Source of the DNA: Balneola sp.
GTDB taxonomy: Bacteria > Bacteroidota > Rhodothermia > Balneolales > Balneolaceae
Length of the DNA: 64,000 bases
Direction: 5' to 3'
Assembly (NCBI GenBank): GCA_002694685.1
Contig: NZMW01000017.1
Span: 1 to 64,000 of the forward strand
Below the pieces are notes generated by a model. The model saw nothing but the letters and a program-made list of their open reading frames with translations, was not told the origin of the DNA and did no database searches. Shown piece after piece: positions 38,945-47,456 of this stretch; position 1 is the first letter of the stretch, and each line of letters begins with the position of its first letter. Made by a program: the position numbers and the translations under genes.

Positions 38945-40159
38945 TTAGTTAAAGGTATGAATTAAAAGCCCTGAGCGCAGTTTTGGCTCAAACCATGTCG
39001 ATTTGGGGGGCATTAACAGACCTGCATCAGAAACGTCCAGGAGCTCCTCTATGCTGGTTGGATATAAGCTTATGCCGAGTGCTGCTTCACCATTATCTAC
39101 CAACTTCTCTAATTCGTCAGTGCCACGAATTCCTCCTACAAAATCGATATTTGGATCTGTCCGTTGATCTTTAATTTCCAGTAATGGTCCTAAAATCTGT
39201 TCCTGGAGGAGCGAAATATCTAACGCCGATGCAGGGTCATTTTCAACGGGAGACTTCAGGGTAATTCCATACCAATTGTCATTCAAATAAAAGGAAACCA
39301 TGCCTTTTTTAGGAGGGGTGGGTTTTGCTTTTTTCTGAACAGTAAACTTCTTGCCCAACAGTTCAATAAAGTTATCAGGAATAGAAAATACGATCCTGTT
39401 ATAGGCCAGAATTTCCATTTGGTCCATGGGGAAAAGAACAGCCGGAAAGAAATTGTAGCCATCTTCTTTATCGTGATCCGGGTTCTGTGATGCATACTCT
39501 TTAGCTGCTCTGGCAGCACTTGCACAACGATGGTGCCCATCGGCTATGTACAATTTTGGAATTCTGGCAAAGGCTGAGACAAGCTCATCAGATGAGTCAA
39601 CTTTCCAGATAGTGTGCCTGATTTCATCAGAAGTTTCGATATCATAAAGAGGGTCCCGTGAATCCATATAATCGTTCATGAACGAAGTAACTTCGCCCGG
39701 GTCTCGAAATGTAAACATCACCGGTTCAGCATGGGCTTCCTGAGTAATGATATGCTTGGTCCGGTCATCTTCTTTGTCAGGCCGGGTCAGCTCGTGTTTT
39801 AGGATAACATCGTTTTCATAATCATCAACACTTACACAGCCAAAGATTCCCGCTTGAGAGCGCCCGTCCATTATTAGCCGGTAGATGTATAACGATTCGG
39901 TGTCTTCCTGTTCCATAAAGCCGGAAGACAAAAGCTCATTCAGGTTTTCCCGTCCTTTTTGGTAGACCTTTGTATCATATGATGAGGTTTTATCAGGAAG
40001 GTCTATTTCAGGTCGTATAACATGCAAAAAGCTATTTGGTTTGCCATTTGCCAGTGCCTTTGCTTCTTTTGTGTTGATGACATCATAAGGAACGCAGGCT
40101 ACTTCTTTCGCAGATTCGGGTTTAGGTCTCCATGCCTTAAAAGGCTTAACAACGGCCAT
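38945..40159 (-). CDS. DUF1015 family protein
   Basis: The 404-residue cytoplasmic protein has the DUF1015 landmarks: an N-terminal FKAWRPKPE and VPYDVINTKEA (residues 24-34), NSFLHVIRPEID, and the central YIADGHHRCASAARA. DGHHR recalls the nucleotide-binding box of ParB/sulfiredoxin-fold proteins, including archaeal serine kinase, but the biochemical function of DUF1015 is not established. Its position directly upstream of serC suggests a role around serine metabolism. That is an inference from neighbourhood only. Confidence 0.88.
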   Translation of the reverse strand: MAVVKPFKAWRPKPESAKEVACVPYDVINTKEAKALANGKPNSFLHVIRPEIDLPDKTSSYDTKVYQKGRENLNELLSSGFMEQEDTESLYIYRLIMDGRSQAGIFGCVSVDDYENDVILKHELTRPDKEDDRTKHIITQEAHAEPVMFTFRDPGEVTSFMNDYMDSRDPLYDIETSDEIRHTIWKVDSSDELVSAFARIPKLYIADGHHRCASAARAAKEYASQNPDHDKEDGYNFFPAVLFPMDQMEILAYNRIVFSIPDNFIELLGKKFTVQKKAKPTPPKKGMVSFYLNDNWYGITLKSPVENDPASALDISLLQEQILGPLLEIKDQRTDPNIDFVGGIRGTDELEKLVDNGEAALGISLYPTSIEELLDVSDAGLLMPPKSTWFEPKLRSGLLIHTFN

Positions 40160-40281
40160 AAAAAAGTATTTGATTTTAGTTATCCTTGAGAGCGTATAAT
40201 GTACACAAAAATGAACTTTATTTAACTGGAAAGCCCTTTACTTTAATAAGTCAAAACAATCAATTTTAAGTAAACAAAATT

Positions 40282-40608
40282 ATGAGTGAGAACGGAAATA
40301 AATTGAATGAAGAACAGCAAGAGCAACTTCTCTTTATGATGCTTGTTCAGCAACATCAGCAAATTGCGATGATGGGTTTAGGAAAAATCCAGAATCCACA
40401 AACCGGTGAATCTGAAACAGATCTTTCTTCCGCAAAGTATGCGATTGATACCCTCGGAATGCTAAAGAAATTCACCAAGGGAAACCTGTCTAAGGAATCA
40501 GCTAACTATCTGGAGCAAGCTCTTACAAATTTAAGACTGAATTACGCGGAAGAGTCAAAAAAGGGAAAAGAATCTGAAGGCAGCGAACCGAAAAAAGCTG
40601 ATGAGTAA
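40282..40608 (+). CDS. DUF1844 domain protein
   Basis: The 108-residue acidic protein has the DUF1844 core: QLLFMMLVQQHQQIAMMGLG (residues 16-35), then the KYAIDTLGMLKKFTKGNLS region and a final ALTNLRLNY. The function of this family is unknown. The charged C-terminal tail (KKGKESEGSEPKKADE) is likely disordered. Its end overlaps the start of the Nudix gene by eight bases, so the two are translationally coupled. Confidence 0.88.
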   Translation: MSENGNKLNEEQQEQLLFMMLVQQHQQIAMMGLGKIQNPQTGESETDLSSAKYAIDTLGMLKKFTKGNLSKESANYLEQALTNLRLNYAEESKKGKESEGSEPKKADE

Positions 40609-41032
40609 AACTAAAATTAAACCGGTTAGCGCTGCAGGTGGTATTGTCTGGAGGTATCCTGAAAACTCATCTGAGCCTGAGGTTTTAATGATTTTCAGGA
40701 ACGGATACTGGGATCTACCCAAAGGTAAACTGGATAAAGGCGAAACGATAGAGATGTGTGCTGTTCGTGAAGTCTCAGAAGAAGTTGGCAGTGGTATTCC
40801 TGCTATTATCTACAAGATTGGCACCAGCTATCATGAATACACCGAAAAGGGAAAGAAGAAAACCCGAGGCAAAACAACCCACTGGTATTCAATGATTTTC
40901 ACTAAAGAGGAAGAGTTGACTCCTGAAGAAGAAGAAGGAATTGATGAAGTTAGATGGGTTGGACTAGGGGAGGCAATTGAATTAGCCGGATTTGAAAACC
41001 TGAAGAATGTTTTAAGAACCTTTCAGAAATAA
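40601..41032 (+). CDS. Nudix hydrolase
   Basis: The 143-residue protein carries a complete Nudix box from Gly42 to Gly63 (GKLDKGE, then REVSEEVG) with Glu57, Glu60 and Glu61 as metal ligands. WDLPKGKLDKGE is the pattern of the diadenosine polyphosphate/ADP-ribose type hydrolases. The substrate is likely a nucleoside diphosphate derivative but cannot be fixed. It starts inside the end of the DUF1844 gene and ends near a hairpin shared with tonB. Confidence 0.9.
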   Translation: MSKTKIKPVSAAGGIVWRYPENSSEPEVLMIFRNGYWDLPKGKLDKGETIEMCAVREVSEEVGSGIPAIIYKIGTSYHEYTEKGKKKTRGKTTHWYSMIFTKEEELTPEEEEGIDEVRWVGLGEAIELAGFENLKNVLRTFQK

Positions 41033-41061
41033 AAAAAGGTGTGATCAAATGATCACACCTT
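41031..41061 (-). terminator. Terminator of the tonB gene
   Basis: AAGGTGTGATC (41036-41046) pairs perfectly with GATCACACCTT (41051-41061) around AAAT. Read on the minus strand it is followed by seven T. It overlaps the stop codon of the convergent Nudix gene and may also act on that strand. Confidence 0.88.
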
Positions 41062-41084
41062 AAATCTATATCAAATCGTATTTG

Positions 41085-41738
41085 TTAGTTCTCTAATCGG
41101 AAATTGATTGAGAGTGCGTACTGAACACGAACCGGACGACCACGCTGCATTCCTGGTGAAAATTCAGCTTTCTGTACTGCTTTTAGAGCTTCTTCATCAC
41201 AACCGCCGCCAATACCACGAACAACCTGGGCATTTTCGACTTTTCCTTGCTCATTCACAATAAACTGTACAGTTACTCGACCTTCAATTCCAGCACGTCG
41301 TGCCATTTCAGGATACTTAACACTTCCCTGAAGTTTCGCCATGCCACCTTTGAGGTCAGGCATTTGCTCTACAACAACGAAGAAATCTTCTTCTTCCTCT
41401 TCTTCAGGAGGGGGAGGAGGTAGATCCATTGGTGCATCCATGTCAAGTTCAGCATCCAGATCAATCATCTCATCTTCAATGATCTCATCGTTGGGAACTT
41501 CTACCGGGACCGGTGGACGCGGAGGTGGTGGAGGTGTTTCAATTTGTTTCGTTTGTACTACTTCCTCCATCTCGACTACATCCTGTTCATCAAGAGCAAT
41601 AGCTTTTGGGGGTTCAGTTTCGAGGGTGACCTTTACAGCAGTAATCATAAAGAGAAGTGCAATAATCAAACCTGCCTCTAGATAGACAGTGTACGATCTC
41701 TTAAGATCTGCTTTAGGTGTTTTTCTTTCTTTTGTCAT
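41085..41738 (-). CDS. Energy transducer TonB
   Basis: The 217-residue protein has an N-terminal anchor (about residues 18-38), a proline/acidic-rich periplasm-spanning linker (PPPPPRPPVPVEVP and PPPPPEEEEEED), and a C-terminal TonB domain. That domain includes GSVKYPEMARRAGIEGRVTV and ends in QYALSINFRLEN. TonB couples the inner-membrane proton gradient to outer-membrane receptors. The acidic insert (EDEMIDLDAELDMDAP) is typical of Balneolota/Bacteroidota. ExbB and ExbD are not in the window. Confidence 0.9.
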   Translation of the reverse strand: MTKERKTPKADLKRSYTVYLEAGLIIALLFMITAVKVTLETEPPKAIALDEQDVVEMEEVVQTKQIETPPPPPRPPVPVEVPNDEIIEDEMIDLDAELDMDAPMDLPPPPPEEEEEEDFFVVVEQMPDLKGGMAKLQGSVKYPEMARRAGIEGRVTVQFIVNEQGKVENAQVVRGIGGGCDEEALKAVQKAEFSPGMQRGRPVRVQYALSINFRLEN

Positions 41739-41936
41739 GGTTCAAATACGATGTTTACCAGTTAAAATGATAAGTTGAAAAGAACGGCATTTTATAAGTA
41801 CTGTGCAAGTAGTAGCACGAATATTTAACTATTGAAACAAACTTTTAGTCTTTATCGTTTTTTGCAGTTTGTTAATACCGGCTCTTTCAACGGCCTGTGA
41901 TCAACTAACTAAAGTGCAATGCTAATCTCTATCGCA

Positions 41937-42350
41937 TTATAATGCGGTGTCTGCTTTAAATTCTGAAACCCTTTTGGAAAGTATATAAAGGACTATTAGC
42001 GCTAATCCGGTTCCGGTAATATCAGCCAGAAAATCCATTACCTCAGGCGTTCGTTGTGTCGGTAAAAGATATTGTAGTACTTCGATGAGCAGTCCAAAAA
42101 ATGCTCCAACCAAAAATACAGGAAAGAGCTTGTATTTCTTTTTTAAAAACCGAACAAGGCCATAAAATAAAGTCCAGGCTCCAAACATCAACAAATGGAC
42201 GAGCTTGTCCATACCGACTAAAGAGTTTGGAACTTTATAGCTAACAGGAAATAGTGTCCCGTAAAGAATAACTCCGGTAGAAAGTATCAAAAGAGTAATA
42301 TAAAGCTTGACCGATCGGGTCAGGAGTTTAGTCGGTTTTTTCATTTTCAA
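41937..42350 (-). CDS. VanZ family membrane protein
   Basis: The 137-residue protein has four membrane segments and the VanZ-like pattern DKLVHLLMFGAWTLFYGLV (about residues 48-66) followed by a second pair of helices with EVLQYLLPTQRTPEVMDFLAD. VanZ homologues in other bacteria affect teicoplanin resistance, but most have no known role. It overlaps the end of the nnr gene by four bases. A short palindrome, CGCATTATAATGCG, covers its stop codon. Confidence 0.82.
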   Translation of the reverse strand: MKMKKPTKLLTRSVKLYITLLILSTGVILYGTLFPVSYKVPNSLVGMDKLVHLLMFGAWTLFYGLVRFLKKKYKLFPVFLVGAFFGLLIEVLQYLLPTQRTPEVMDFLADITGTGLALIVLYILSKRVSEFKADTAL

Positions 42351-43846
42351 ATAATATCAATAGGTGCTAGTGAACCGGAATTCTTAGAGTGAAATTGCTG
42401 AGACTTTTCAAATCCGTCCAATAAACCATGGCAGCAAGCGAGCTCAGGTGATGAATATGTTAGCCAATAAGCGCCGATCTTTCCTGCTAAAACATCGCCA
42501 AAACCGGCGCGGGAAAAAATTCGGGTTTCGTATCCTGTTAAATAAGAATCTCCTGATTGTGTTCCAATAATAGAAGGCATTCCTTTTGATAAAATAGTAA
42601 TATTTGTTTGACCGGCTTTTTCTTTAATCAGTTTAAGCCGTTCAAAATCATCACTTACATCTTTCTTGAATAATGATTTTAGTTCTCCTGGATGAGGAGT
42701 TAAAATCCAATTTGAAGAGTCGGGTTTTTCCCAGGAGTCCAGTTGAGAAAGCGCAAAAAGCCCATCGGCATCAATGAGTACATCGCCTTGAAGCTTCTGT
42801 ATCAAGCTTTGGGTAAACTGAATGGTTTCTTCCAGCCTGCCTAATCCGGGGCCTATCAAAACTTTTCCAGGTTTTTCCTGGATAATCTCTGTTACCTGAT
42901 CGAGATGCTTCTTTTTGAAATACATATCATCCCGATCACCCACCGGTTTTTTAATAATCTGGATTAGCTGCTTTTCATAAACCTCCAGTAGTCCTTTTGG
43001 AGTGATAAGAACTACGGCTCCCAGCCCTGCCGACCAAGCACTTTTAGCTGCTAGAATACCGGCACCGGTCAATCCCTCCGAACCAGCTATTATATATAGT
43101 ACACCGCCGTCATATTTGTGTTCAGGTATGTTCCTGGAGGGAGAATTATGGTCTACCCAATCCCTTGAAATCAGGCTGGCAGTAGGTTCTTTGTATTTAT
43201 TCGGGAAGGAAAGCTCACATAAAATAACTTCCCCGGCAGTTTCAAATCCTTGGTTTAAATAGAAGCCGGCTTTCAAGGCTCCAAAACTTAAGGTGAAATC
43301 AGCCTCAACTGCTATTCCTAAGATTTGGCCTGAATCAGCATGAAGTCCGGTTGGTATGTCTAAAGCAAATACGGGACTTTCTTGTTTATTTATCCATTCA
43401 ATGGCATCAGAATAGGGAGAACGAACATCTGAGTTGAGGCCGGTTCCCAGCATTCCATCAACAACAAAGTCATAATCTGTTGGGGTGAAGTCATCCCAAT
43501 CCAGAATCTCAAATTCTTCGTCCAGTTTTTGAATGAGCTCCAGATTCTTTCGAGTGTCCGGGCTCAGTTCACTCCTTCCGGAAAGTAAGCAAATAGAGAT
43601 TTTATAGTCCTGCTGTGAAAGTAACCGGGCAATGACTAAAGCATCCCCGGCATTATTTCCTTTCCCACAAAAAAAGATCCCGTGCGAACCCGGCTCAACT
43701 TCAGATTGAATGAAGTCAGTGGCTCTTGTTCCCGCAATTTCCATCAGCGTAAATCCGTCGATACCGAATTCAGAAATGGTTTTCTCATCCATAGAGCGAC
43801 ACTGTTCGGCCGAGCACAAATAATATGGATGAGGAACCCTGATCAT
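42347..43846 (-). CDS. nnr: Bifunctional NAD(P)H-hydrate epimerase / ADP-dependent dehydratase
   Basis: The 499-residue protein joins an N-terminal YjeF epimerase (GKGNNAGDALVIARLL) to a C-terminal YjeF/ribokinase-fold dehydratase (LIGPGLGRLEET, LTPHPGELKSLF and SRAGFGDVLAGKIGA). It repairs hydrated NADH and NADPH, using ADP in the dehydratase step. Some normally invariant Gly residues are replaced (NNAGDA for NNGGDG, RAGFGD for GTGD), as seen in some relatives. The frame is open to 43921 inside proS, but the ATG at 43846, one base after the proS stop, fits better. Confidence 0.92.
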   Translation of the reverse strand: MIRVPHPYYLCSAEQCRSMDEKTISEFGIDGFTLMEIAGTRATDFIQSEVEPGSHGIFFCGKGNNAGDALVIARLLSQQDYKISICLLSGRSELSPDTRKNLELIQKLDEEFEILDWDDFTPTDYDFVVDGMLGTGLNSDVRSPYSDAIEWINKQESPVFALDIPTGLHADSGQILGIAVEADFTLSFGALKAGFYLNQGFETAGEVILCELSFPNKYKEPTASLISRDWVDHNSPSRNIPEHKYDGGVLYIIAGSEGLTGAGILAAKSAWSAGLGAVVLITPKGLLEVYEKQLIQIIKKPVGDRDDMYFKKKHLDQVTEIIQEKPGKVLIGPGLGRLEETIQFTQSLIQKLQGDVLIDADGLFALSQLDSWEKPDSSNWILTPHPGELKSLFKKDVSDDFERLKLIKEKAGQTNITILSKGMPSIIGTQSGDSYLTGYETRIFSRAGFGDVLAGKIGAYWLTYSSPELACCHGLLDGFEKSQQFHSKNSGSLAPIDII

Positions 43847-43847
43847 A

Positions 43848-45314
43848 TTAGTATGATCTTGCGAATAAGACTTTTTGCTTCGAAAGCTTTCCGGTAACCA
43901 TGCATTCTCCAGCTTCGCCATCTTCCAAAGGAATTAAGCGAACCGTAGCTTTGGTTTCATTTTTAATCTTTTCTTCGGTCTCAGGAGTGCCATCCCAGTG
44001 TGCCCATACGAAGCCACCTTTATTTTCTATCACTCTCTGGAATTCATCATAAGAATCCACCTCTGAAGTCATTTCTTCGCGACGGGTTTTTGCTTTATTA
44101 AACAGCTCATCCTGAATGTCGGTAAGTAGTTTTTGGATACGCTCACTTAAACCTTCTCGGGATTCGATGTTCTTCTCTTTCGTATCACGTCGGGCCAATT
44201 CCACATTGTTGTTTTCAAGATCACGGGGTCCCACGGCAATTCGTAATGGAATTCCGGCAGCTTCATGCTCAGCAAATTTATAGCCGGGATTCTGGTTGTC
44301 ACGGTCGTCCACTTTAATCCGAACTCCGAGTTTTTTCAACTCATCATAGATGCCATCTGCATATTCGAGTACGGCTTCACGTTGCTCATCACTTCTGTAA
44401 ATAGGCACAATCACAACCTGAGTAGGAGCCAATTTCGGAGGAAGGACTAATCCTTGATCGTCAGAGTGTGTCATAATCAATCCACCAATAAGTCGGGTAG
44501 AAACACCCCAGCTGGTTGCCCAAACAAGTTTGTGTTCGCCGTCTTTATCCTGAAATTTCACATCAAAAGCTTTGGCAAAATTCTGTCCCAGGAAGTGGGA
44601 GGTACCGGCTTGAAGTGCTTTTCCGTCTTGCATCAATGCTTCAATGCAATACGTTTCAACAGCTCCGGCAAAACGCTCACTGGCTGTTTTCACTCCTTTG
44701 ATGACCGGCATAGCCATAAATTCTTCCGCAAAAGTAGCATACACATCCAGCATCTGGCGAGTTTCTGCTTCTGCTTCTTCTTGAGTGGCGTGAGCCGTGT
44801 GGCCTTCTTGCCATAGGAATTCCATGGTTCGAAGAAAGAGTCGTGTACGCATTTCCCAGCGGACAACATTTGCCCATTGGTTAATTAGAAGCGGAAGGTC
44901 GCGGTAGGACTGAATCCAGCCGCGGTAAGTATCCCAGATAATAGTCTCGGAAGTGGGACGTACAATCAGCTCTTCTTCGAGTTTCGAATCGGGATCAACT
45001 TCTACTCCGCCATCTACACTCTTGAGTCGGCTGTGAGTTACAACCGCACATTCTTTAGCAAAGCCTTCTACATGCTGGGCTTCTTTTGATAAAAATGATT
45101 TAGGGATGAAAAGAGGGAAGTATGCATTTTCATGGCCGGTATCCTTGAACATAGTATCGAGGGCGTCTCGCATATTCTCCCAAAGTGCCATTCCGTTCGG
45201 ACGAATCACCATGCTGCCACGCACTGGAGAATGTTCTGCAAGTTTAGCTTCCCGGATTACATCCAGATACCATTGTGAATAATCTTTTTCTTGTGAAGTT
45301 ATTTTTTGTGCCAT
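43848..45314 (-). CDS. proS: Prolyl-tRNA synthetase, archaeal/eukaryotic type
   Basis: The 488-residue class II synthetase is of the short type without the editing insert. The N-terminus [19 protein letters not shown] leads to class II motif 2 ([20 protein letters not shown]) and motif 3-like residues. It ends with a zinc-binding-like domain and the C-terminal RSY typical of the archaeal/eukaryotic form. Many Bacteroidota have this form instead of the bacterial INS-containing one. It is first in the proS-nnr-vanZ run on the minus strand. Confidence 0.95.
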   Translation of the reverse strand: MAQKITSQEKDYSQWYLDVIREAKLAEHSPVRGSMVIRPNGMALWENMRDALDTMFKDTGHENAYFPLFIPKSFLSKEAQHVEGFAKECAVVTHSRLKSVDGGVEVDPDSKLEEELIVRPTSETIIWDTYRGWIQSYRDLPLLINQWANVVRWEMRTRLFLRTMEFLWQEGHTAHATQEEAEAETRQMLDVYATFAEEFMAMPVIKGVKTASERFAGAVETYCIEALMQDGKALQAGTSHFLGQNFAKAFDVKFQDKDGEHKLVWATSWGVSTRLIGGLIMTHSDDQGLVLPPKLAPTQVVIVPIYRSDEQREAVLEYADGIYDELKKLGVRIKVDDRDNQNPGYKFAEHEAAGIPLRIAVGPRDLENNNVELARRDTKEKNIESREGLSERIQKLLTDIQDELFNKAKTRREEMTSEVDSYDEFQRVIENKGGFVWAHWDGTPETEEKIKNETKATVRLIPLEDGEAGECMVTGKLSKQKVLFARSY

Positions 45315-45430
45315 GAACCTGTTTAATGTGATTTTTAACTAAGAGGTGGAAGTTAAGAAACTTAGCTTAGAGAATAAGGCGTGGGAGGGGAAAATCTTTT
45401 ATAGCAGCTGACTACTTTAACTCTCGTTAT

Positions 45431-45470
45431 GAAGCTCCGGCTTCCCGTTCTTTTGTGCCGACAAAAGAAC
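45431..45470. repeat. Pair of tandem palindromic hairpins
   Basis: Two stem-loops lie three bases apart: a 5-bp stem with loop TCCG and a 10-bp perfect stem with loop GCCG. Neither has a T-run, and no gene ends nearby on the plus strand, so they look like intergenic palindromic repeat units, not terminators. Confidence 0.45.
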
Positions 45471-45676
45471 CAAAAACTCCCGGCTGTGAAAAAAAAGCTA
45501 AAGCTGACTCCATTACACTAAAATAAATCAAAGTTCCATCTCTATAATTGCCTTCAGTCAGTCACTTGTGCGGAGTGATTTATTTCTTAACGCTCCATTT
45601 CGTCATCTTTTTAACGCTCATTTTTCTAAGGCCGATTTGATTAAGCTGGATTGCCTAAATCAGACTTAAAAAATGT

Positions 45677-45706
45677 TTTACCCTTTGTTATATAATGCCG
45701 TATATT
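45677..45706 (+). promoter_or_regulatory. Possible promoter of tRNA-Met
   Basis: TTTACC (45677-45682) and TATATT (45701-45706) are 18 bp apart, and the -10-like box ends 20 nt before the mature tRNA. An alternative -10, TATAAT, lies at 45691-45696. The match is modest. Confidence 0.3.
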
Positions 45707-45726
45707 TAAGGCCTTTGAAAAAAGAC

Positions 45727-45800
45727 GCCGTGGTAGCTCAGATGGTTAGAGCGCACGACTCATAATCGTGAGGTCGACGGTTCAATTCCGTCCCACGGTA
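45727..45800 (+). tRNA. trnM: tRNA-Met (anticodon CAT), probably elongator
   Basis: Acceptor GCCGTGG pairs with CCACGGT (one G-U) and the discriminator is A. The anticodon stem CACGA/TCGTG encloses CTCATAA, giving anticodon CAT, and the T-arm contains GGTTCAATTCC. The first acceptor pair excludes an initiator-like C-A mismatch. A lysidine-modified tRNA-Ile2 also has CAT and cannot be fully excluded. CCA is not encoded. A terminator follows at once. Confidence 0.9.
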
Positions 45801-45801
45801 C

Positions 45802-45837
45802 AAAAAGCTCAGCTTGGAAACAGGCTGAGCTTTTTTC
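45802..45837 (+). terminator. Terminator after tRNA-Met
   Basis: AAAAAGCTCAGC (45802-45813) pairs with GCTGAGCTTTTT (45824-45835) and continues in T. The A-run on the other side lets it also end the convergent minus-strand gene. Confidence 0.9.
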
Positions 45838-45851
45838 TTTTCAGTTCATGT

Positions 45852-46316
45852 CTAAAAATAATACCGAAACCCAAACCCGCCATTTCCTGCGAAGGCAATA
45901 TCAGGGGTCACATCAAGGATTGGGGCGATTTCGACAAACATATCAAAAGGGATGTTTGGAAAGATGTAGGTCAATCCCAGCGGAGCGCGAATTCCAACCT
46001 TGGCATTACTGGCAAAAAGAACGCGGGCACCCACACCATGATAAAAGAACAGGCTCGGGTTCTTAGTGATGTTATCCTGAAAGAGCAGGTTTGCGTGAAT
46101 GTGCAGCGCTTCATTTTGATTAGCCAGCGACCAGGCAGCGCCAATATCAAAAGCGCCACGTTCGCTCATGTATTTTTTTACGGAAACTCCGGTCGGTTCG
46201 CCAATCATTACCCCAACACCTAGTGAAGGGCGTTCAGCTTGGGCAAAAAGAGAGGAGGAAGAAATAATGGTGATGGTAAAGAGTAGTATCCCCGGTAAAT
46301 AAAGTTTTTTGAGCAT
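45852..46316 (-). CDS. Small outer-membrane beta-barrel-like protein
   Basis: The 154-residue protein has a signal peptide (about 25 residues, ending SSLFAQA). Its alternating strands with small and aromatic residues (PSLGVGVMIGEPTGVSVKKY, FDIGAAWSL, FFYHGVGARVLF) end in GFGFRYYF, an outer-membrane barrel-type C-terminal Phe. It resembles small uncharacterised barrel proteins of Bacteroidota. The role is unknown. It is monocistronic, sharing a terminator hairpin with tRNA-Met. Confidence 0.78.
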   Translation of the reverse strand: MLKKLYLPGILLFTITIISSSSLFAQAERPSLGVGVMIGEPTGVSVKKYMSERGAFDIGAAWSLANQNEALHIHANLLFQDNITKNPSLFFYHGVGARVLFASNAKVGIRAPLGLTYIFPNIPFDMFVEIAPILDVTPDIAFAGNGGFGFRYYF

Positions 46317-46474
46317 GAGTGAGTCTGTAGAAAATTTAGTTCAGAGAAGATAAATTTAGCCGAGCCAAAATCCACAAAAATATTACAGTTCGCATCAAAT
46401 AAAATATTCTGCCGTACCTGTTCGACAGATTGAAGAATTATTCGTTACTTGAGCGGGTATAAAATAGATTGGTG

Positions 46475-47107
46475 ATGAAAAAATCAGAGCAATACGAAAT
46501 GGCGCTTTTGGCTGAGAAAGCGCTGGAAAAAGCTTATCAGAAGTACGATGAGTTAGTATCGGAGCTGCAACAGAGTATAGATTATAAAGAAACGAACCTT
46601 CAGGTATCTGTGGAAGACTCCATCCGGAACCTTTCCCGAAAAGTAGAGGCTTATCTGCACGAACGCATCACGATGAATAAACTGCTGGATGAGTTTGTGT
46701 TCGAGTATGATATTATTGACGGGGAGATGGAAATCGAGAAGGAGGCGTCGCCTAAAATTAAAAGGCTTGCAAAAAGGCTCCTCTCGAGTTACGAAGACTT
46801 CATTGTTCAAGTAGGCGGAAGAAGAAGATTAAAGAATAGAGTAAAAGAAGCCGCACTCACATACCCAAAGAAGTCTAAAGGGAAGGCTTATCTATTTTGG
46901 CTGGTTGGTTTTTTTGGAATTTTAGGCTTTCACCGATTTTATTTGGGGCGAACAGGAACGGGAATTGGCTGGCTATTGAGTGGAGGTTTGCTAGGTTTTG
47001 GAGCTGTTTATGATTTGTTTGCCCTGTCAAAAATGGTGGAAGAGCAGAATATGTATAATGAATTAAGAGCCGTAAAGCTGAAACAACTGGCTGGTAAAAA
47101 AGACTAA
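46475..47107 (+). CDS. TM2 domain protein with N-terminal coiled coil
   Basis: The 210-residue protein has a charged helical N-terminal part (about residues 1-135, likely coiled coil) and a C-terminal TM2 domain. TM2 is two membrane helices with FWLVGFFGILGFHRFYLGR (about residues 140-158) and the conserved D in GAVYDLFALSK. TM2 proteins are widespread and of unknown function. An in-frame TTG lies two codons upstream; the ATG at 46475 is chosen. Confidence 0.85.
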   Translation: MKKSEQYEMALLAEKALEKAYQKYDELVSELQQSIDYKETNLQVSVEDSIRNLSRKVEAYLHERITMNKLLDEFVFEYDIIDGEMEIEKEASPKIKRLAKRLLSSYEDFIVQVGGRRRLKNRVKEAALTYPKKSKGKAYLFWLVGFFGILGFHRFYLGRTGTGIGWLLSGGLLGFGAVYDLFALSKMVEEQNMYNELRAVKLKQLAGKKD

Positions 47108-47125
47108 TCTAGAAAGTATCGACAT

Positions 47126-47160
47126 AAAAAAAGCTGACGCCAAATCAATGGACGTCAGCT
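47126..47160 (-). terminator. Terminator of the LuxR-type regulator transcript
   Basis: AGCTGACG (47132-47139) pairs with CGTCAGCT (47153-47160). On the minus strand it runs into TTTTTTT. It lies about 310 nt past the stop codon of the regulator gene, leaving a long 3' untranslated region. Confidence 0.75.
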
Positions 47161-47285
47161 AATATCATCTACAGACGGCTATTACCCCATTTGCACTATA
47201 AACATACATTTATGTGTGAAATGCGTCAATGGAGGGATATACGTAATTTTTGTACGTGTTTTTACGTAGGGCATTTTTTTAAATA

Positions 47286-47348
47286 CCAAGTCCCAATGAC
47301 CAATGACCAAGTCCCAAATCCCAAATCCCAAATCACAATGACCAATAT
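47286..47348 (+). repeat. Left heptad array (9 units, CCAANNN)
   Basis: Nine contiguous 7-base units: CCAAGTC, CCAATGA twice, CCAAGTC, CCAAATC three times, ACAATGA, CCAATAT. The period is exactly seven throughout. The array faces an inverted array at 47412-47456. Confidence 0.9.
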
Positions 47349-47411
47349 TGTCTGACTTCGCGGTAAATATCGTTTACTTAGGGTTACTTAAGACACTCAG
47401 GATGACAAAGC

Positions 47412-47456
47412 TGGTCATTGGTCATTGGTCATTGGTCATTGGTCATTGGTCATTGG
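47412..47456 (-). repeat. Right heptad array (6.4 units of TGGTCAT)
   Basis: Six perfect tandem copies of TGGTCAT plus a final TGG. The reverse complement reads CCAATGA repeats, so it is an inverted partner of the left array. Perfect copies suggest recent expansion by slippage. Confidence 0.93.

Larger units (their letters stand above)
45315..45726. other. Gene-free stretch before tRNA-Met
   Basis: No convincing gene. It holds two adjacent hairpins: GAAGC (45431-45435) with GCTTC (45440-45444), then a perfect 10-bp stem GTTCTTTTGT (45447-45456) with ACAAAAGAAC (45461-45470) around GCCG. A Thr/Cys-poor AT-rich tail leads to the tRNA, with promoter-like boxes near 45677-45706. The first 100 bases are the proS leader region. 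Confidence 0.6.

Noticed and set aside
45768-46223. Plus-strand open frame starting in the tRNA-Met and covering the small outer-membrane protein gene
   Set aside because: It begins inside a tRNA and terminator and lies antisense to a gene with a signal peptide and barrel features.
47286-47456. Heptad arrays considered as a CRISPR array
   Set aside because: Units are 7 bases and contiguous with no unique spacers, and no cas gene is nearby.
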